64,000 nt of DNA, from the NCBI GenBank assembly GCA_964472095.1, contig CAYYIV010000003.1, positions 1 to 64,000 on the forward strand, written 5' to 3'. The stretch's first letter is position 1. Every line of letters starts with the position of its first letter. The notes under the pieces were generated by a model. That model did not search any database. It saw only the letters and a program-made list of their open reading frames with translations, and had not been told where the DNA came from. The DNA is from Pelagibius sp964472095 (GTDB lineage Bacteria; Pseudomonadota; Alphaproteobacteria; Kiloniellales; Kiloniellaceae). Below, piece by piece: positions 9,901 to 17,467 of this stretch. Made by a program: the position numbers and the translations under genes.

Positions 9901-10208
9901 TCGGCATCGAAGCCGGCATCGAACTCCATCACCACGTTGGCGCCGCCGAGAAAGGCGGTCGACTTCATCTCCTTGACGCCTTCGATGGCCCGCAGCTGCT
10001 TTTCCAGGGGCTTGATCAGCAGGCGCTCGGCGTCTTCCGGCGAGATGCCCTCATGCACGACGCTGACGTAAAGCGTCGGGATGTTGACGTCCGGCGAGTC
10101 TTCCTTGGGGATCGTCTGGTAGGCGACGGTGCCGGCGACCAGGATCAGCAGCAACGACAGGATGACAGTGCGGCTGTGGGAGATGGCGGCGTCGATGATG
10201 GCGTTCAC
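6987..10208 (-). CDS. efflux RND transporter permease subunit
   Basis: Proton-driven inner-membrane pump of the AcrB/HAE superfamily, 1073 residues, the expected size. Seen: N-terminal helix (SRTVILSLLLILVAGTVAYQTIPKE), large periplasmic loops, and the transmembrane-4 motif AVGMLVDGAIVVTEYADRKM, where AcrB has two Asp and this protein has Asp-Gly. Substrate cannot be told from sequence. It overlaps the upstream adaptor gene by 4 bases (stop/start ATGA), so the two are translationally coupled. No outer-membrane TolC gene is in the window. Confidence 0.93.
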   Translation of the reverse strand: MNAIIDAAISHSRTVILSLLLILVAGTVAYQTIPKEDSPDVNIPTLYVSVVHEGISPEDAERLLIKPLEKQLRAIEGVKEMKSTAFLGGANVVMEFDAGFDADKALVDVREKVDLAKPELPQDAEEPTVHEINLSLFPVLTVSLSGTAPERTLLRIARDLQDRIEGITSVLEAEIVGDRDELLEVIIDPLALESYNLDTADILEMVSKSNLVVAAGALDTGQGRFAVKVPGLFETMEDIVNLPVKVSGDAVVRFRDVASLRRTFKDSDGFSRLNGQPSLALNVSKRTGQNIIETIESVRAVVEAQRDSWPATVTVAYSQDKSTDIRNNLLDLQNNVLSAILLVMVVVVAALGIRSACLVGIAIPGSFLTGILVLAVAGFTVNIVVLFALILAVGMLVDGAIVVTEYADRKMSEGLPKREAYTLASKRMAWPITAATATTLAAFLPLMFWPGVVGEFMKYLPLTLIATLTASLAMALIFVPTLGSVFGKPGGTADPETMKALAAGENGDLDDVKGATGRYLKVLGFALRHPGKILFGAVATLVLVMVAYGSFGRGVEFFPDVEPHNAVLQLHARGNLSVEERDALVQQVEKVVLALQRQHHEFHAVTAESMASSGQGGGDEAEDVIGKITLEFTDWFLRRPADEILTEIRERSAMFGGVIVEARKEESGPPVGKPVQIEVSSANPALIEPAVRRIADAMVDMGGFVDMEDGAQIPGIEWELIVDRAQAAKFGADISLIGGYVRMITNGMKLGEYRPDDSSEEIDIVVRLPQQYRTIAQLDQIRIQTSSGLVPISNFVTRVPKQKVGLLRRTDGNRAMTVKADVAPGLLADDKVREIRAWLATESFDPRISIEFKGEDEEQKQASDFLGKAFGVALFLMAIILVTQFNSFYSAFLILSAVIMSTVGVMIGLLVTHQPFGIVMSGIGVIALAGIVVNNNIVLIDTFDRLRETTSSVHEAILRTGAQRLRPVLLTTITTVLGLAPMVLATNIDFFSRTVLVGAPSTQWWRQLSTAIVFGLTFATLLTLVVTPSALMLRENVRAFVARRRLAKQPSTDADAGAKQGGKPGRPVSEAAE

Positions 10209-11308
10209 GACGACAGCCCCTTCAGGTTCTCCTCGATGGCCGACTCCAGGACGCTGCGCACCTCATCGCCGTGGCCGACATACTCCTGGCCGACGGTGAT
10301 CAGGGTGACTTGCGCCGGCAGGCCGGCGATCCACATGCCGGCGTTGTCGGTGTCGACGATCTCCACCGGGTGAAAGATGACGCGGTTGTCAGCGCCGACG
10401 GCCTTTACGCCGATCTGGCCGTTGTCCGAGAGGGTCAGCACGGCGGGGGAGACCAGGTGCGCCAGCACCTCGCTGAGGGGCAGCGCGATCTCTGCCGTCA
10501 TGCCGTCGGAAATCCTGCCCTCGGGGTTGGATATCTCAAGCTCGACGCGGAAGGTGCGCGTAGCCTCGTCCGCCACGGCGGAGATGTGCCGGATGTGGCC
10601 GGACACGGTCTCGCCCTGCATCAGGCGGGCCGTGCCGGGGACACCGACGGAGAGGCGCTGCACGTCGCGTTCGTTGACCTGGGTGACGATCAGAATGGGA
10701 TCGAGTTCGACCAGGCGGGCGACCGGGTCGGCGCGGTCGACAAAGTCGCCGAGCTCGACCAGGCGCATGTCGATGACGCCGTCGAAGGGTGCGCGTATGG
10801 CAGTGTAGCCGAGCTCCACCTCCGCGATCTTCACCGCCGCTTCGGCGGCCTCCAGGACGGCCTGGCTGGCGGCAACCTGGGTCTCGGCGCGAAAGCCCTT
10901 CTGGGACAGCTTCGTGTCCGCCTCGAACTCGATCTTGCGCTGTGCCAGCAGGGCCTTGGCCTCAGCCAGGCGCGCCGGGCGGTCGCCCGGGGCCAGCTTG
11001 GCGATGACGTCGCCGGCAGCGACGCGGGTGCCGTCCGTGACGGTCAGCTCGGTCACCCGGCCGTCGGTCTCCGACTTGATCTCGACCAGGCGGTTCGCTT
11101 GTGTGCGTCCGCGCAGCAGATCGATCACCGCATGGGACTCGGCCGTGGAGGGGCGTACGCGCACCAGCGGTGCCTGGTCCAGCGCGGTGAGGTCCGCCGG
11201 CGCCTTCTGCACCTCGGGCTCGGCGCCGCCTTCGCCGAGCTGGCCGGAGGCGACCCACAGCGTTGCAGCGATGGCAAGAAGCACGGCGAAGAGGAGGGAT
11301 CGTTTCAT
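10205..11308 (-). CDS. efflux RND transporter periplasmic adaptor (membrane fusion protein)
   Basis: Links the RND pump to an outer-membrane channel. The 367-residue protein has an N-terminal signal/anchor helix (SLLFAVLLAIAATLWVASG), a lipoyl/barrel-sandwich half-motif (EIKSETDGRVTELTVTDGTRVAAGDVIAKL), a short coiled-coil hairpin, the second half (YTAIRAPFDGVIDMRLVELGDFV) and the beta-barrel and membrane-proximal domains. It lies directly upstream of, and overlaps, the permease gene, and downstream of a PadR regulator on the same strand. Confidence 0.92.
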   Translation of the reverse strand: MKRSLLFAVLLAIAATLWVASGQLGEGGAEPEVQKAPADLTALDQAPLVRVRPSTAESHAVIDLLRGRTQANRLVEIKSETDGRVTELTVTDGTRVAAGDVIAKLAPGDRPARLAEAKALLAQRKIEFEADTKLSQKGFRAETQVAASQAVLEAAEAAVKIAEVELGYTAIRAPFDGVIDMRLVELGDFVDRADPVARLVELDPILIVTQVNERDVQRLSVGVPGTARLMQGETVSGHIRHISAVADEATRTFRVELEISNPEGRISDGMTAEIALPLSEVLAHLVSPAVLTLSDNGQIGVKAVGADNRVIFHPVEIVDTDNAGMWIAGLPAQVTLITVGQEYVGHGDEVRSVLESAIEENLKGLSS

Positions 11309-11416
11309 CGTGAGACGTTCAATTGATGCCCGCGGGCGAAGGTTGATCGGATCATGGCGTTGTACGAGCCGGCAGCCGCATTCGTTTCCTCACGCGGTCC
11401 GCCCTTGCGCCCGGGC

Positions 11417-11962
11417 TTACTCGGCGACCTGCAGGGAGGCGTCGGCGATTTCCGCGAGCAACTGCTCACGGTGGCTTTCCAGGTATTCGGCGGCAGCGCG
11501 GTAGACGGCGATCCCCATGCCGCGCACGAAGTTGGCGCCGGGCGCGAGGCCGGGGGTGCAGCCGCAGGCCTCCATGCGCTGGAGCATCTCCCGGTACCAG
11601 GCAATGCGGGCATCGATCAGCTCGTCGACGCGGGCCGGCGGCAGGTACTGGGCGAAGGACAGGATGAAGAGGAAGTCCGAGCGCATGGCATCCGGCGCCG
11701 GCGCCGCCATCAGCGCAGCGAGCAGGGCGTTCCGGCCCTTCGGCGCGATGGAATAGATCTTCTTGTCGGGCCGCTTTTCCTGGGCCTGGGCGCGGACGAC
11801 CACCAGGCCTTCCGCACTGAGGGCATTGAGGGCCGGATAGATCGAACCGAAGCTGGCCTGGTGAAAATGACTGAAGGGACCTTCCTCGAAGGCCTTCTTG
11901 ATTTCATAGCCACTGGCCTCGCCGCGCGAAAGCACGCCGAGGCAGAGAGTTCTCACATCCAT
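11417..11962 (-). CDS. PadR family transcriptional regulator
   Basis: Probable local repressor of the efflux operon. Residues 1-90 form the PadR winged helix (LCLGVLSRGEASGYEIKKAFEEG ... GSIYPALNALSAEGLVVVRAQ), followed by the C-terminal Vir/PadR-C helical dimerisation domain, giving the usual 180 residues. It is the first gene of the minus-strand PadR-adaptor-permease set, about 110 bases before the adaptor. A 7-7-7 inverted repeat just upstream (12006-12026) is a plausible operator. PadR proteins often respond to aromatic or lipophilic compounds; the ligand here is unknown. Confidence 0.92.
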   Translation of the reverse strand: MDVRTLCLGVLSRGEASGYEIKKAFEEGPFSHFHQASFGSIYPALNALSAEGLVVVRAQAQEKRPDKKIYSIAPKGRNALLAALMAAPAPDAMRSDFLFILSFAQYLPPARVDELIDARIAWYREMLQRMEACGCTPGLAPGANFVRGMGIAVYRAAAEYLESHREQLLAEIADASLQVAE

Positions 11963-12005
11963 ATCGGGCCCTTGCTGAGAATTTGCACGTTCAGGCTGCC
12001 ATTCA

Positions 12006-12026
12006 ATATATCGCTACGAGATATAT
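12006..12026. promoter_or_regulatory. candidate PadR operator
   Basis: Perfect inverted repeat ATATATC-N7-GATATAT in the AT-rich gap between the divergent padR-type gene and the FlgC-like gene, 44 bases upstream of the PadR start. Dyad size and position fit autoregulation by a PadR dimer; binding is inferred. Confidence 0.5.
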
Positions 12027-12178
12027 CAAGCCTATATAGGGAGGCAACGGCCCTTCGGCCAGCGCATAGCGGGCGATCCAAGGTATTTGGGCGAAAATTA
12101 CATAAAAATCAAATATTTGCGCTGGTGCCGGCTGGTCGGGTAAAATACTTTTCCCAACGAAGGAGAGGAAGGTCTCCG

Positions 12179-12577
12179 ATGATTGCCGGATTTTCGGCTT
12201 CGCTGTCGGGCCTGATGACGCAGAGCAAGCGCCTGGCGGTGTCGGCCGACAATGTCGCCAACCTGCATACCCGCGGCCTGCGCGCCGGCGGACCGGCCGA
12301 GCAGCCGGGCGCCTATGTCCCCAAGCGCGTAGAGGACGTGACCACCGCCGGCGGCGGCGTGCGTGCCGAGCTGCGCCCGGTGACACCGCCCTCGGTCGAG
12401 GTTTACGCGCCAGGCAGCCCGGACGCCGATGCCGACGGCATTGCGGCGGTGGCCAACGTAAACCTCGCGGAGGAACTGGTGACGCAGATCCAGGCGCAGC
12501 GCGCCTACGAGGCCAACGCGGCAGCCTTGCGCACCCAGGACGAGCTGATCGACAGCCTGCTGGACATCAAGACTTAG
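12179..12577 (+). CDS. orphan flagellar rod/hook-type protein (FlgC-like)
   Basis: A 132-residue protein built from the two conserved ends of flagellar axial proteins: an N-terminal rod motif (FSASLSGLMTQSKRLAVSADNVANLHTRG) and a C-terminal rod motif (NVNLAEELVTQIQAQRAYEANAAALRTQDELIDSLLDI), joined by about 50 residues. The closest shape is FlgC, which is also short. A strong GGAGAGGAAGG site precedes the ATG. No other flagellar gene is near, so it is an orphan paralogue; whether it is assembled into the flagellum is not known. Confidence 0.8.
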   Translation: MIAGFSASLSGLMTQSKRLAVSADNVANLHTRGLRAGGPAEQPGAYVPKRVEDVTTAGGGVRAELRPVTPPSVEVYAPGSPDADADGIAAVANVNLAEELVTQIQAQRAYEANAAALRTQDELIDSLLDIKT

Positions 12578-12791
12578 CGGACTGGGCCTAAGGGTCGGGC
12601 TGCGAGGGCAGCCATAGCCTTCGCGCGATCGGGGATTCAGCGCGGCATCGCGGGCGGCTGCGACGGGGGTTCAGAGCCGGTCGACGGGCCGCTTCGGATG
12701 TGCCGTGCCTTACCTCCGACAACCGAAAGTTGCCGGCGCTCCCGGGTCAGGAAACCACGGCGGAACTGGTCGGTTCGGGTGGGTCGCTGGC

Positions 12792-12959
12792 TTAGGCGGC
12801 GAGGCCTTCGCGCCAGGCACTGGTGGACTTGCAGGACTGGCAAACCCGCTCACCGGGCCATGAACTGACGAATGCAGAACTGCACATGAGGCAGTTCCGA
12901 CGCTTCTTCTCGTAGGCTCGGTCTGACTTGGGTTTGGAGTTTTTCGTGGAGTCACTCAT
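12792..12959 (-). CDS. small zinc-ribbon-like protein
   Basis: A 55-residue basic protein from an ATG at 12959. After a Lys/Ser-rich N-terminus it has two CxxC knuckles, in RNCLMCSSAFVSSW and ERVCQSCKSTSAWREG, spaced as in small zinc ribbons. I recall similar short proteins as frequent, uncharacterised conserved genes in alphaproteobacteria. It stands alone in the 12.6-13.1 kb gap. Confidence 0.65.
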   Translation of the reverse strand: MSDSTKNSKPKSDRAYEKKRRNCLMCSSAFVSSWPGERVCQSCKSTSAWREGLAA

Positions 12960-13104
12960 GGCCGCGGTGATACCGGGGCCTGCCTCTGAATGCAACAAAA
13001 ATGTTGCAGCGCAATGTCGAATTTACCTCTTCCGTAGTAATCGCATCAGAATGAGGTGATTTTCGAAATAGTCTTTTTCGTTAGTTCTTGAATCGAGAAA
13101 TTTT

Positions 13105-13563
13105 ATGGTGAACTTGGTGCACGATCCCGCTCCGGATTCGATCGACCATCCCGGCTTGCGTGCTCTCTACGCCTACTGGGAAGGCTGCCGGGCGGGACGC
13201 CTGCTGCCCGGCCGGCGGGATCTCGACCCCCTGGATATTCCTCAGCTCCTGCCGAACATCATGCTGATCGATGTCGCCTCCGAGGTGGACATGCGCTACC
13301 GCTTGGTCGGCACCGCCCTGGTCGGCCGCATGGGGCGCGATATCACCGGCCTGCGGGTGCAGGACTGCTACCCGGGCCGGAACTGGGAAAAAATTCTGGC
13401 GGACTACCTCTATGCCATCAGGAAGCGACGACCCTGCCTGCGCCGCGATGTCGCGGGCGGGCCAAGCAGTCAAAGCCTGGCTGATCTGCGCCTGCTGCTG
13501 CCGCTGGCCGGCGACGGGGAAAGGGTCGATATGCTGCTGGCCGGGGCCTACTGGCAGAATTGA
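13105..13563 (+). CDS. PAS domain-containing protein (PAS_5 type)
   Basis: A 152-residue cytoplasmic protein made almost only of a PAS fold of the PAS_5 group common in Rhodospirillales: LRALYAYWEGCRAGRLLPGRRDLDP, LPNIMLIDVASEVDMRYRLVGTALVGRMG and ITGLRVQDCYPG are the typical blocks. There is no output domain, so it may sense a small molecule or act through a partner. It is a single gene with an ATG start after an AT-rich promoter region. Confidence 0.82.
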   Translation: MVNLVHDPAPDSIDHPGLRALYAYWEGCRAGRLLPGRRDLDPLDIPQLLPNIMLIDVASEVDMRYRLVGTALVGRMGRDITGLRVQDCYPGRNWEKILADYLYAIRKRRPCLRRDVAGGPSSQSLADLRLLLPLAGDGERVDMLLAGAYWQN

Positions 13564-13766
13564 TACCGCCGGGTGATGCCGTCATGGAGGCTTCTCGGCG
13601 CTGCTGCAAACTGCTATCTTTTCCCCTGAGTGCTGACGCGGCGGGCGGCTACGCCCGGCGAGATCCTCGGTGAACGGGGCCCGCGGACGTCCACTTGTAA
13701 CCGGCGCCCGGGAAACGAGGCGCCGCAGGGCGGCGCGGTGCCGTGCCCCGGGGGAAGGAAGACACC

Positions 13767-13901
13767 ATGTACCGGTCAGTTGTACAGAGCGAGCAGCAGG
13801 GCAGCGAACGGCGTCGGCTTTGGCGCTGGGCCGAGGGAATTCTCGTCGCGGCGGTGGTCGTGGTCGGCGTGACCTACCTGTTCGGACTGCTTACTTTCTG
13901 A
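13767..13901 (+). CDS. small single-pass membrane protein
   Basis: A 44-codon frame from ATG 13767 to TGA 13899-13901, preceded by a GGAAGGAA ribosome-binding site. The product has a charged N-terminal half (SEQQGSERRRLWRWAEG) and one hydrophobic helix (ILVAAVVVVGVTYLFGLLTF) ending at the C-terminus. No family recognised. It precedes the LysR gene but is probably independent of it. Coding status is inferred from the RBS and amphipathic layout. Confidence 0.5.
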   Translation: MYRSVVQSEQQGSERRRLWRWAEGILVAAVVVVGVTYLFGLLTF

Positions 13902-13982
13902 GCCCCCGCGGCGGCCGCCGCGGGCAGGGCTGGAGGCGTCGAAGCTGCGGCTACCGCTGCAGCTTGGTGGTAGTCTGCAGCC

Positions 13983-14885
13983 ATGGCTCTTTCCCTTCGA
14001 CAGGTCCGCTACTTCATCGCCGTAGCCGAGAACGGCTCGGTCACCGGTGCCGCGCAGCAGTTGTCGGTCTCCCAGTCGACCGTGACCGAGGCGATCAAGG
14101 GCCTCGAGAGCGAACTCGGCGTGGCGCTCCTCGAGCGCCAGGCCCGCGGCGTCGCGCTGTCCTACAAGGGCCAGCAGTTCCTGCGCCACGCCCACCGCAT
14201 TCTCGCCGAGGTCTCCGACGCCCAGCGCGCCCTGCGCAGCCGCGAGGCGCCGCTCGCCGGCACCCTGCAGATCGGCGTCACCACGCTGGTCGCCGGCTAC
14301 TGCCTATCCGACCTGCTGGCGCGCTTTCGCCGCGAGTTCCCGGCGGTGCAAGTGAGCGTCGTCGAGGACACCCGCGACTACCTCGAGCACCTGCTGCTGA
14401 ACGGCGAGATCGACGTCGCGGTAATCATCGTCTCGAACCTGCAAGACAACGTCGCCCTGGAGACCGAGACGCTGCAGACCTCCAACTATCACCTGTGGAT
14501 GCCGGGCGGTCATCGACTGCTGCGCAGCGGTCCGGTCGGCCTGAAGGAGTTATCCGGGGAAGCGCTCATCGTCCTCTCTGTTGACGAGGTGGAAGAGGTC
14601 ACCGGGCGCTACTGGCGCCAGGCCGGCGTGCGCCCCAAGGTCGCCTTCCGCACCCGCTCGGTCGAGGCGGTGCGCAGTCTGGTGGCGACCGGCGCCGGCA
14701 TCGCCGTGCTGCCCGATCTTGCCTACCGGCCGTGGTCGCTGGAGGGCGACCGCATCGAGGCCTGCGAGATCGAGGAGACCCTGCCGGAGCTCACCGTCGG
14801 CGTCGCCTGGCGCAAGGGGCTGCCGCTGCCGGCGGTGGCAGAAACCTTCATCGACCTCGCAGTGACCCAACGCCGCGGGCGGTGA
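13983..14885 (+). CDS. LysR family transcriptional regulator
   Basis: Cytoplasmic activator/repressor of 300 residues. N-terminal helix-turn-helix (MALSLRQVRYFIAVAENGSV, AAQQLSVSQSTVTEAIKGLE) and a C-terminal periplasmic-binding-like effector domain (LAGTLQIGVTTLVAGYCLSD onwards). It sits immediately upstream of, and in the same direction as, the polyamine-type ABC operon. A T-N11-A inverted repeat lies in the gap at 14919-14933, so it likely controls that operon. Effector is unknown, possibly a polyamine or amine derivative. Confidence 0.93.
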   Translation: MALSLRQVRYFIAVAENGSVTGAAQQLSVSQSTVTEAIKGLESELGVALLERQARGVALSYKGQQFLRHAHRILAEVSDAQRALRSREAPLAGTLQIGVTTLVAGYCLSDLLARFRREFPAVQVSVVEDTRDYLEHLLLNGEIDVAVIIVSNLQDNVALETETLQTSNYHLWMPGGHRLLRSGPVGLKELSGEALIVLSVDEVEEVTGRYWRQAGVRPKVAFRTRSVEAVRSLVATGAGIAVLPDLAYRPWSLEGDRIEACEIEETLPELTVGVAWRKGLPLPAVAETFIDLAVTQRRGR

Positions 14886-14918
14886 GCCGGGTGTCCACCC
14901 CCACCCAGACGCCAGTCC

Positions 14919-14933
14919 ATCGGTTTTTCCGAT
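14919..14933. promoter_or_regulatory. candidate LysR-type box
   Basis: Perfect inverted repeat ATCGG-TTTTT-CCGAT containing the LysR T-N11-A signature, in an AT-rich patch between the LysR gene and the ABC substrate-binding protein gene. Binding is inferred. Confidence 0.45.
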
Positions 14934-15075
14934 ACATCATTTTAGCTTTTTGAATTGGCGAAATCTTTTTTCCTGTCGCTATCATTTCCCAGCAGCGGCG
15001 GTGAAGCCGGCGGCAGCGCCGCCCGGGGGCGCCGCTGCCTGCGAAACACAATTCCGCCAACGGGGAGCTTCAGGG

Positions 15076-16233
15076 ATGGTCAAGACACTTCGGGCTGCGA
15101 CCGCCGTCGCAGCGCTTTTCGCTCTGCAGGGGCCGCTTGCGGCGGCCGAGATGAAAACCGAGATCGGTGCCGGCGAGGGCGTGGTCGATATCGTCGCCTG
15201 GCCCGGCTACATCGAGCGCGGCGAGACCGACAAGGGTTTCGACTGGGTAACCGATTTCGAGGCGAAAACCGGTTGCCAGGTCCGCGTGAAGACTGCCGGC
15301 ACCTCCGACGAAATGGTCGCGCTGATGAACGAGGGCGGCTTCGACCTGGTGACCGCCTCGGGCGACGCCAGCCTGCGCCTGATCTCCGGCAAGCGCGTGC
15401 AGCCGGTGAACACCGATCTGGTGCCGAGCTGGTCGAAGGTCGACGAGCGTCTGCAGAACGCCCGCTGGCACACGGTCGACGGCACGCACTACGGCGTGCC
15501 CTACCAGTGGGGCTCCAACGTCCTCATGTACAACACCGACGTCTTCAAGGAAGCGCCGACCAGCTGGAAGGTAGTCTTCGAGGAGATGACGCTGCCGGAC
15601 GGCAAATCAAACAAGGGCCGCGTGCAGGCCTTCGACGGCCCGATCTACATCGCCGACGCGGCGCTCTATCTGAAGGCGCACAAGCCCGAGCTCGGCATCA
15701 AGGACCCCTACGAGCTGAACGAAGACCAGTACAAGGCGGCGCTCGACCTCTTGCGCGGCCAGCGCGCACTGGTCAGCCGCTACTGGCACGACGCCTTCAT
15801 CCAGATCGACGACTTCAACAACGAGGGCATCGCCGCCTCGTCGTCCTGGCCCTTCCAGGTGAACCTGCTGGTCGCCGACAAGAAGCCGATCGCCAGCGTC
15901 GTGCCGGTGGAAGGCGCCACCGGCTGGGCGGACACCACCATGATGCACGTCGACGCACCGCATCCGAACTGCGCCTACCTGTGGCTCGAGCATTCCATCA
16001 ATCCGAAGCTGCAGGGCGATCTCGCGGCCTGGTTCGGCTCGGTGCCGGTGGTGCTCGACGCCTGCAAGGGCAACGCATTGCTGGGCGACGAGGGCTGCGC
16101 CACCAACGGCCTCGGCGACTTCGAGAAGATCAGCTTCTGGCGCACGCCGGTTTCCCAGTGCGAGACGCAGGAAGCCTGCGTGCCCTACTACCGCTGGGTG
16201 ACCGACTACATCGCCGTGCTGGGCGGCCGGTGA
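15076..16233 (+). CDS. ABC transporter substrate-binding protein, spermidine/putrescine (PotD) type
   Basis: Periplasmic binding protein of 385 residues. Signal peptide at 1-24 (ATAVAALFALQGPLAAAE), then the PotD-like fold: VVDIVAWPGYIERG, FEAKTGCQVRVKTAGTSDEM, GGFDLVTASGDASLRL, YGVPYQWGSNVLMYN, and AYLWLEHSINPKLQGDLA. It recognises a polyamine or related amine. The ATG at 15076 is chosen because the signal peptide starts there; the longer open frame upstream is not signal-like. First gene of a binding protein-ATPase-two permeases-dehydrogenase set. Confidence 0.9.
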   Translation: MVKTLRAATAVAALFALQGPLAAAEMKTEIGAGEGVVDIVAWPGYIERGETDKGFDWVTDFEAKTGCQVRVKTAGTSDEMVALMNEGGFDLVTASGDASLRLISGKRVQPVNTDLVPSWSKVDERLQNARWHTVDGTHYGVPYQWGSNVLMYNTDVFKEAPTSWKVVFEEMTLPDGKSNKGRVQAFDGPIYIADAALYLKAHKPELGIKDPYELNEDQYKAALDLLRGQRALVSRYWHDAFIQIDDFNNEGIAASSSWPFQVNLLVADKKPIASVVPVEGATGWADTTMMHVDAPHPNCAYLWLEHSINPKLQGDLAAWFGSVPVVLDACKGNALLGDEGCATNGLGDFEKISFWRTPVSQCETQEACVPYYRWVTDYIAVLGGR

Positions 16234-16260
16234 CGGCGGAGAGAAGTGCCGCATCAGCGT

Positions 16261-16348
16261 AGTGCACCCTTCGAGACGCGCGGCCGGACTGCCGCCCGGC
16301 CGCGCTCCTCATGCTGAGGAGCGCCGCAGGCGCGTCTCGAAGCACGCA
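16261..16348. repeat. dispersed palindromic repeat, copy B
   Basis: Imperfect inverted repeat with arms CCTTCGAGACGCG and CGCGTCTCGAAG and an inner CTCCTCATGCTGAGGAG hairpin, filling the gap between the binding-protein and ATPase genes. It shares arms with the elements at 6802, 25676 and 49268. Confidence 0.75.
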
Positions 16349-16386
16349 CAGCGGCGAGCCAGCCCTTATGACCAAGAGCGGACAAG

Positions 16387-17460
16387 ATGCCGTTGGACAG
16401 AACCATGGTAGAGCCAGCTAACCTGGTGCTGCAGCCAGCCGCGAAGCCGGTGGCGGTGCGCTTCCAGAATGTGGCGCGCCACTTCGGCGAGGTGCGCGCC
16501 GTCGATGCCGTCGACCTGGAGGTCCGCGAGGGCGAGTTCTTCGCCATGCTGGGGCCTTCGGGCTCCGGCAAGACCACCTGCCTGCGGCTCATCGCCGGCT
16601 TCGAGCAGCCGGACCGTGGTCACATCGAGATCTTCGGCGACACCGTGGAGGGCGTGCCGGCCTACCGCCGCAACGTGAACACGGTGTTCCAGGACTACGC
16701 GCTCTTCCCGCACATGACGGTGCTCGACAACGTGGCCTATGCCTTGCGTGTGCGCGGCATGGGGCGCCGCGCGCGTCATGAACGCGCACGCAAGGCCCTG
16801 GCCCTGGTGCGGCTCGAAGGTTACGACGACCGCCGGCCGGCGCAACTTTCCGGCGGCCAGCGCCAGCGCGTGGCCTTGGCGCGCGCTCTGGTCGGCGAAC
16901 CGAAGGTGCTGCTGCTCGACGAGCCGCTGGGCGCCCTCGACCTGAAGCTGCGCGAGCAGATGCAGGTCGAGCTGAAGGAGCTTCAGCAGCGCCTCGGCAT
17001 CACCTTCGTCTTCGTGACCCACGACCAGAGCGAAGCACTCTCCATGAGCGACCGCCTGGCGGTGTTCAACGAGGGCCGAGTCGTGCAGGTCGGCACCCCG
17101 GAGGAGATCTACGACCGCCCGCGCAACCGCTTCGTCGCCGGCTTCGTCGGCTCCTCCAATGTGCTCGAACCGGCCGCCGCCGAGGCGCTGAGCGGCCTGC
17201 GCGGACTGGTCAGCCTCAGGCCCGAACGCATTGCGGTGCTGGCGCCGGGGGAGGCGGCCGGGCCCGACTGCGTCGAGGCGCTGGGGCGGGTCGCCAGTCT
17301 GCAGTTCCATGGCGCCACCCGCCGCCTGACGGTCGCGGTGCCGGGTGCGACCATCGCCGTCACGCTGTCCTCGGCCCTGGTGCCGCCGCTGCAGCCGGGT
17401 GCTGCGCTGCGCCTGGCCTGGCCGCGCACCGCCATGCATGTGATGGATGACGCAGGATGA
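16387..17460 (+). CDS. ABC transporter ATP-binding protein, PotA type
   Basis: Cytoplasmic ATPase that powers polyamine-type uptake. The 357-residue protein has Walker A GPSGSGKT at 56-63, Q-loop VFQDYALFPHM, the ABC signature LSGGQRQRVALARAL, Walker B VLLLDEPLGALD and the switch His in FVTHDQSEAL. A C-terminal TOBE-like domain follows (LRGLVSLRPERIAVL). It lies between the binding-protein gene and two permease genes in one direction. A palindromic repeat separates it from the binding-protein gene, which may lower or stabilise transcript segments. Confidence 0.93.
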   Translation: MPLDRTMVEPANLVLQPAAKPVAVRFQNVARHFGEVRAVDAVDLEVREGEFFAMLGPSGSGKTTCLRLIAGFEQPDRGHIEIFGDTVEGVPAYRRNVNTVFQDYALFPHMTVLDNVAYALRVRGMGRRARHERARKALALVRLEGYDDRRPAQLSGGQRQRVALARALVGEPKVLLLDEPLGALDLKLREQMQVELKELQQRLGITFVFVTHDQSEALSMSDRLAVFNEGRVVQVGTPEEIYDRPRNRFVAGFVGSSNVLEPAAAEALSGLRGLVSLRPERIAVLAPGEAAGPDCVEALGRVASLQFHGATRRLTVAVPGATIAVTLSSALVPPLQPGAALRLAWPRTAMHVMDDAG

Positions 17461-17467
17461 AGGGGGC

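Noticed and set aside
11354..12178. N-terminal extension of the FlgC-like frame
   Set aside because: The extension runs antisense through the PadR gene; a strong ribosome-binding site before ATG 12179 sets the real start.
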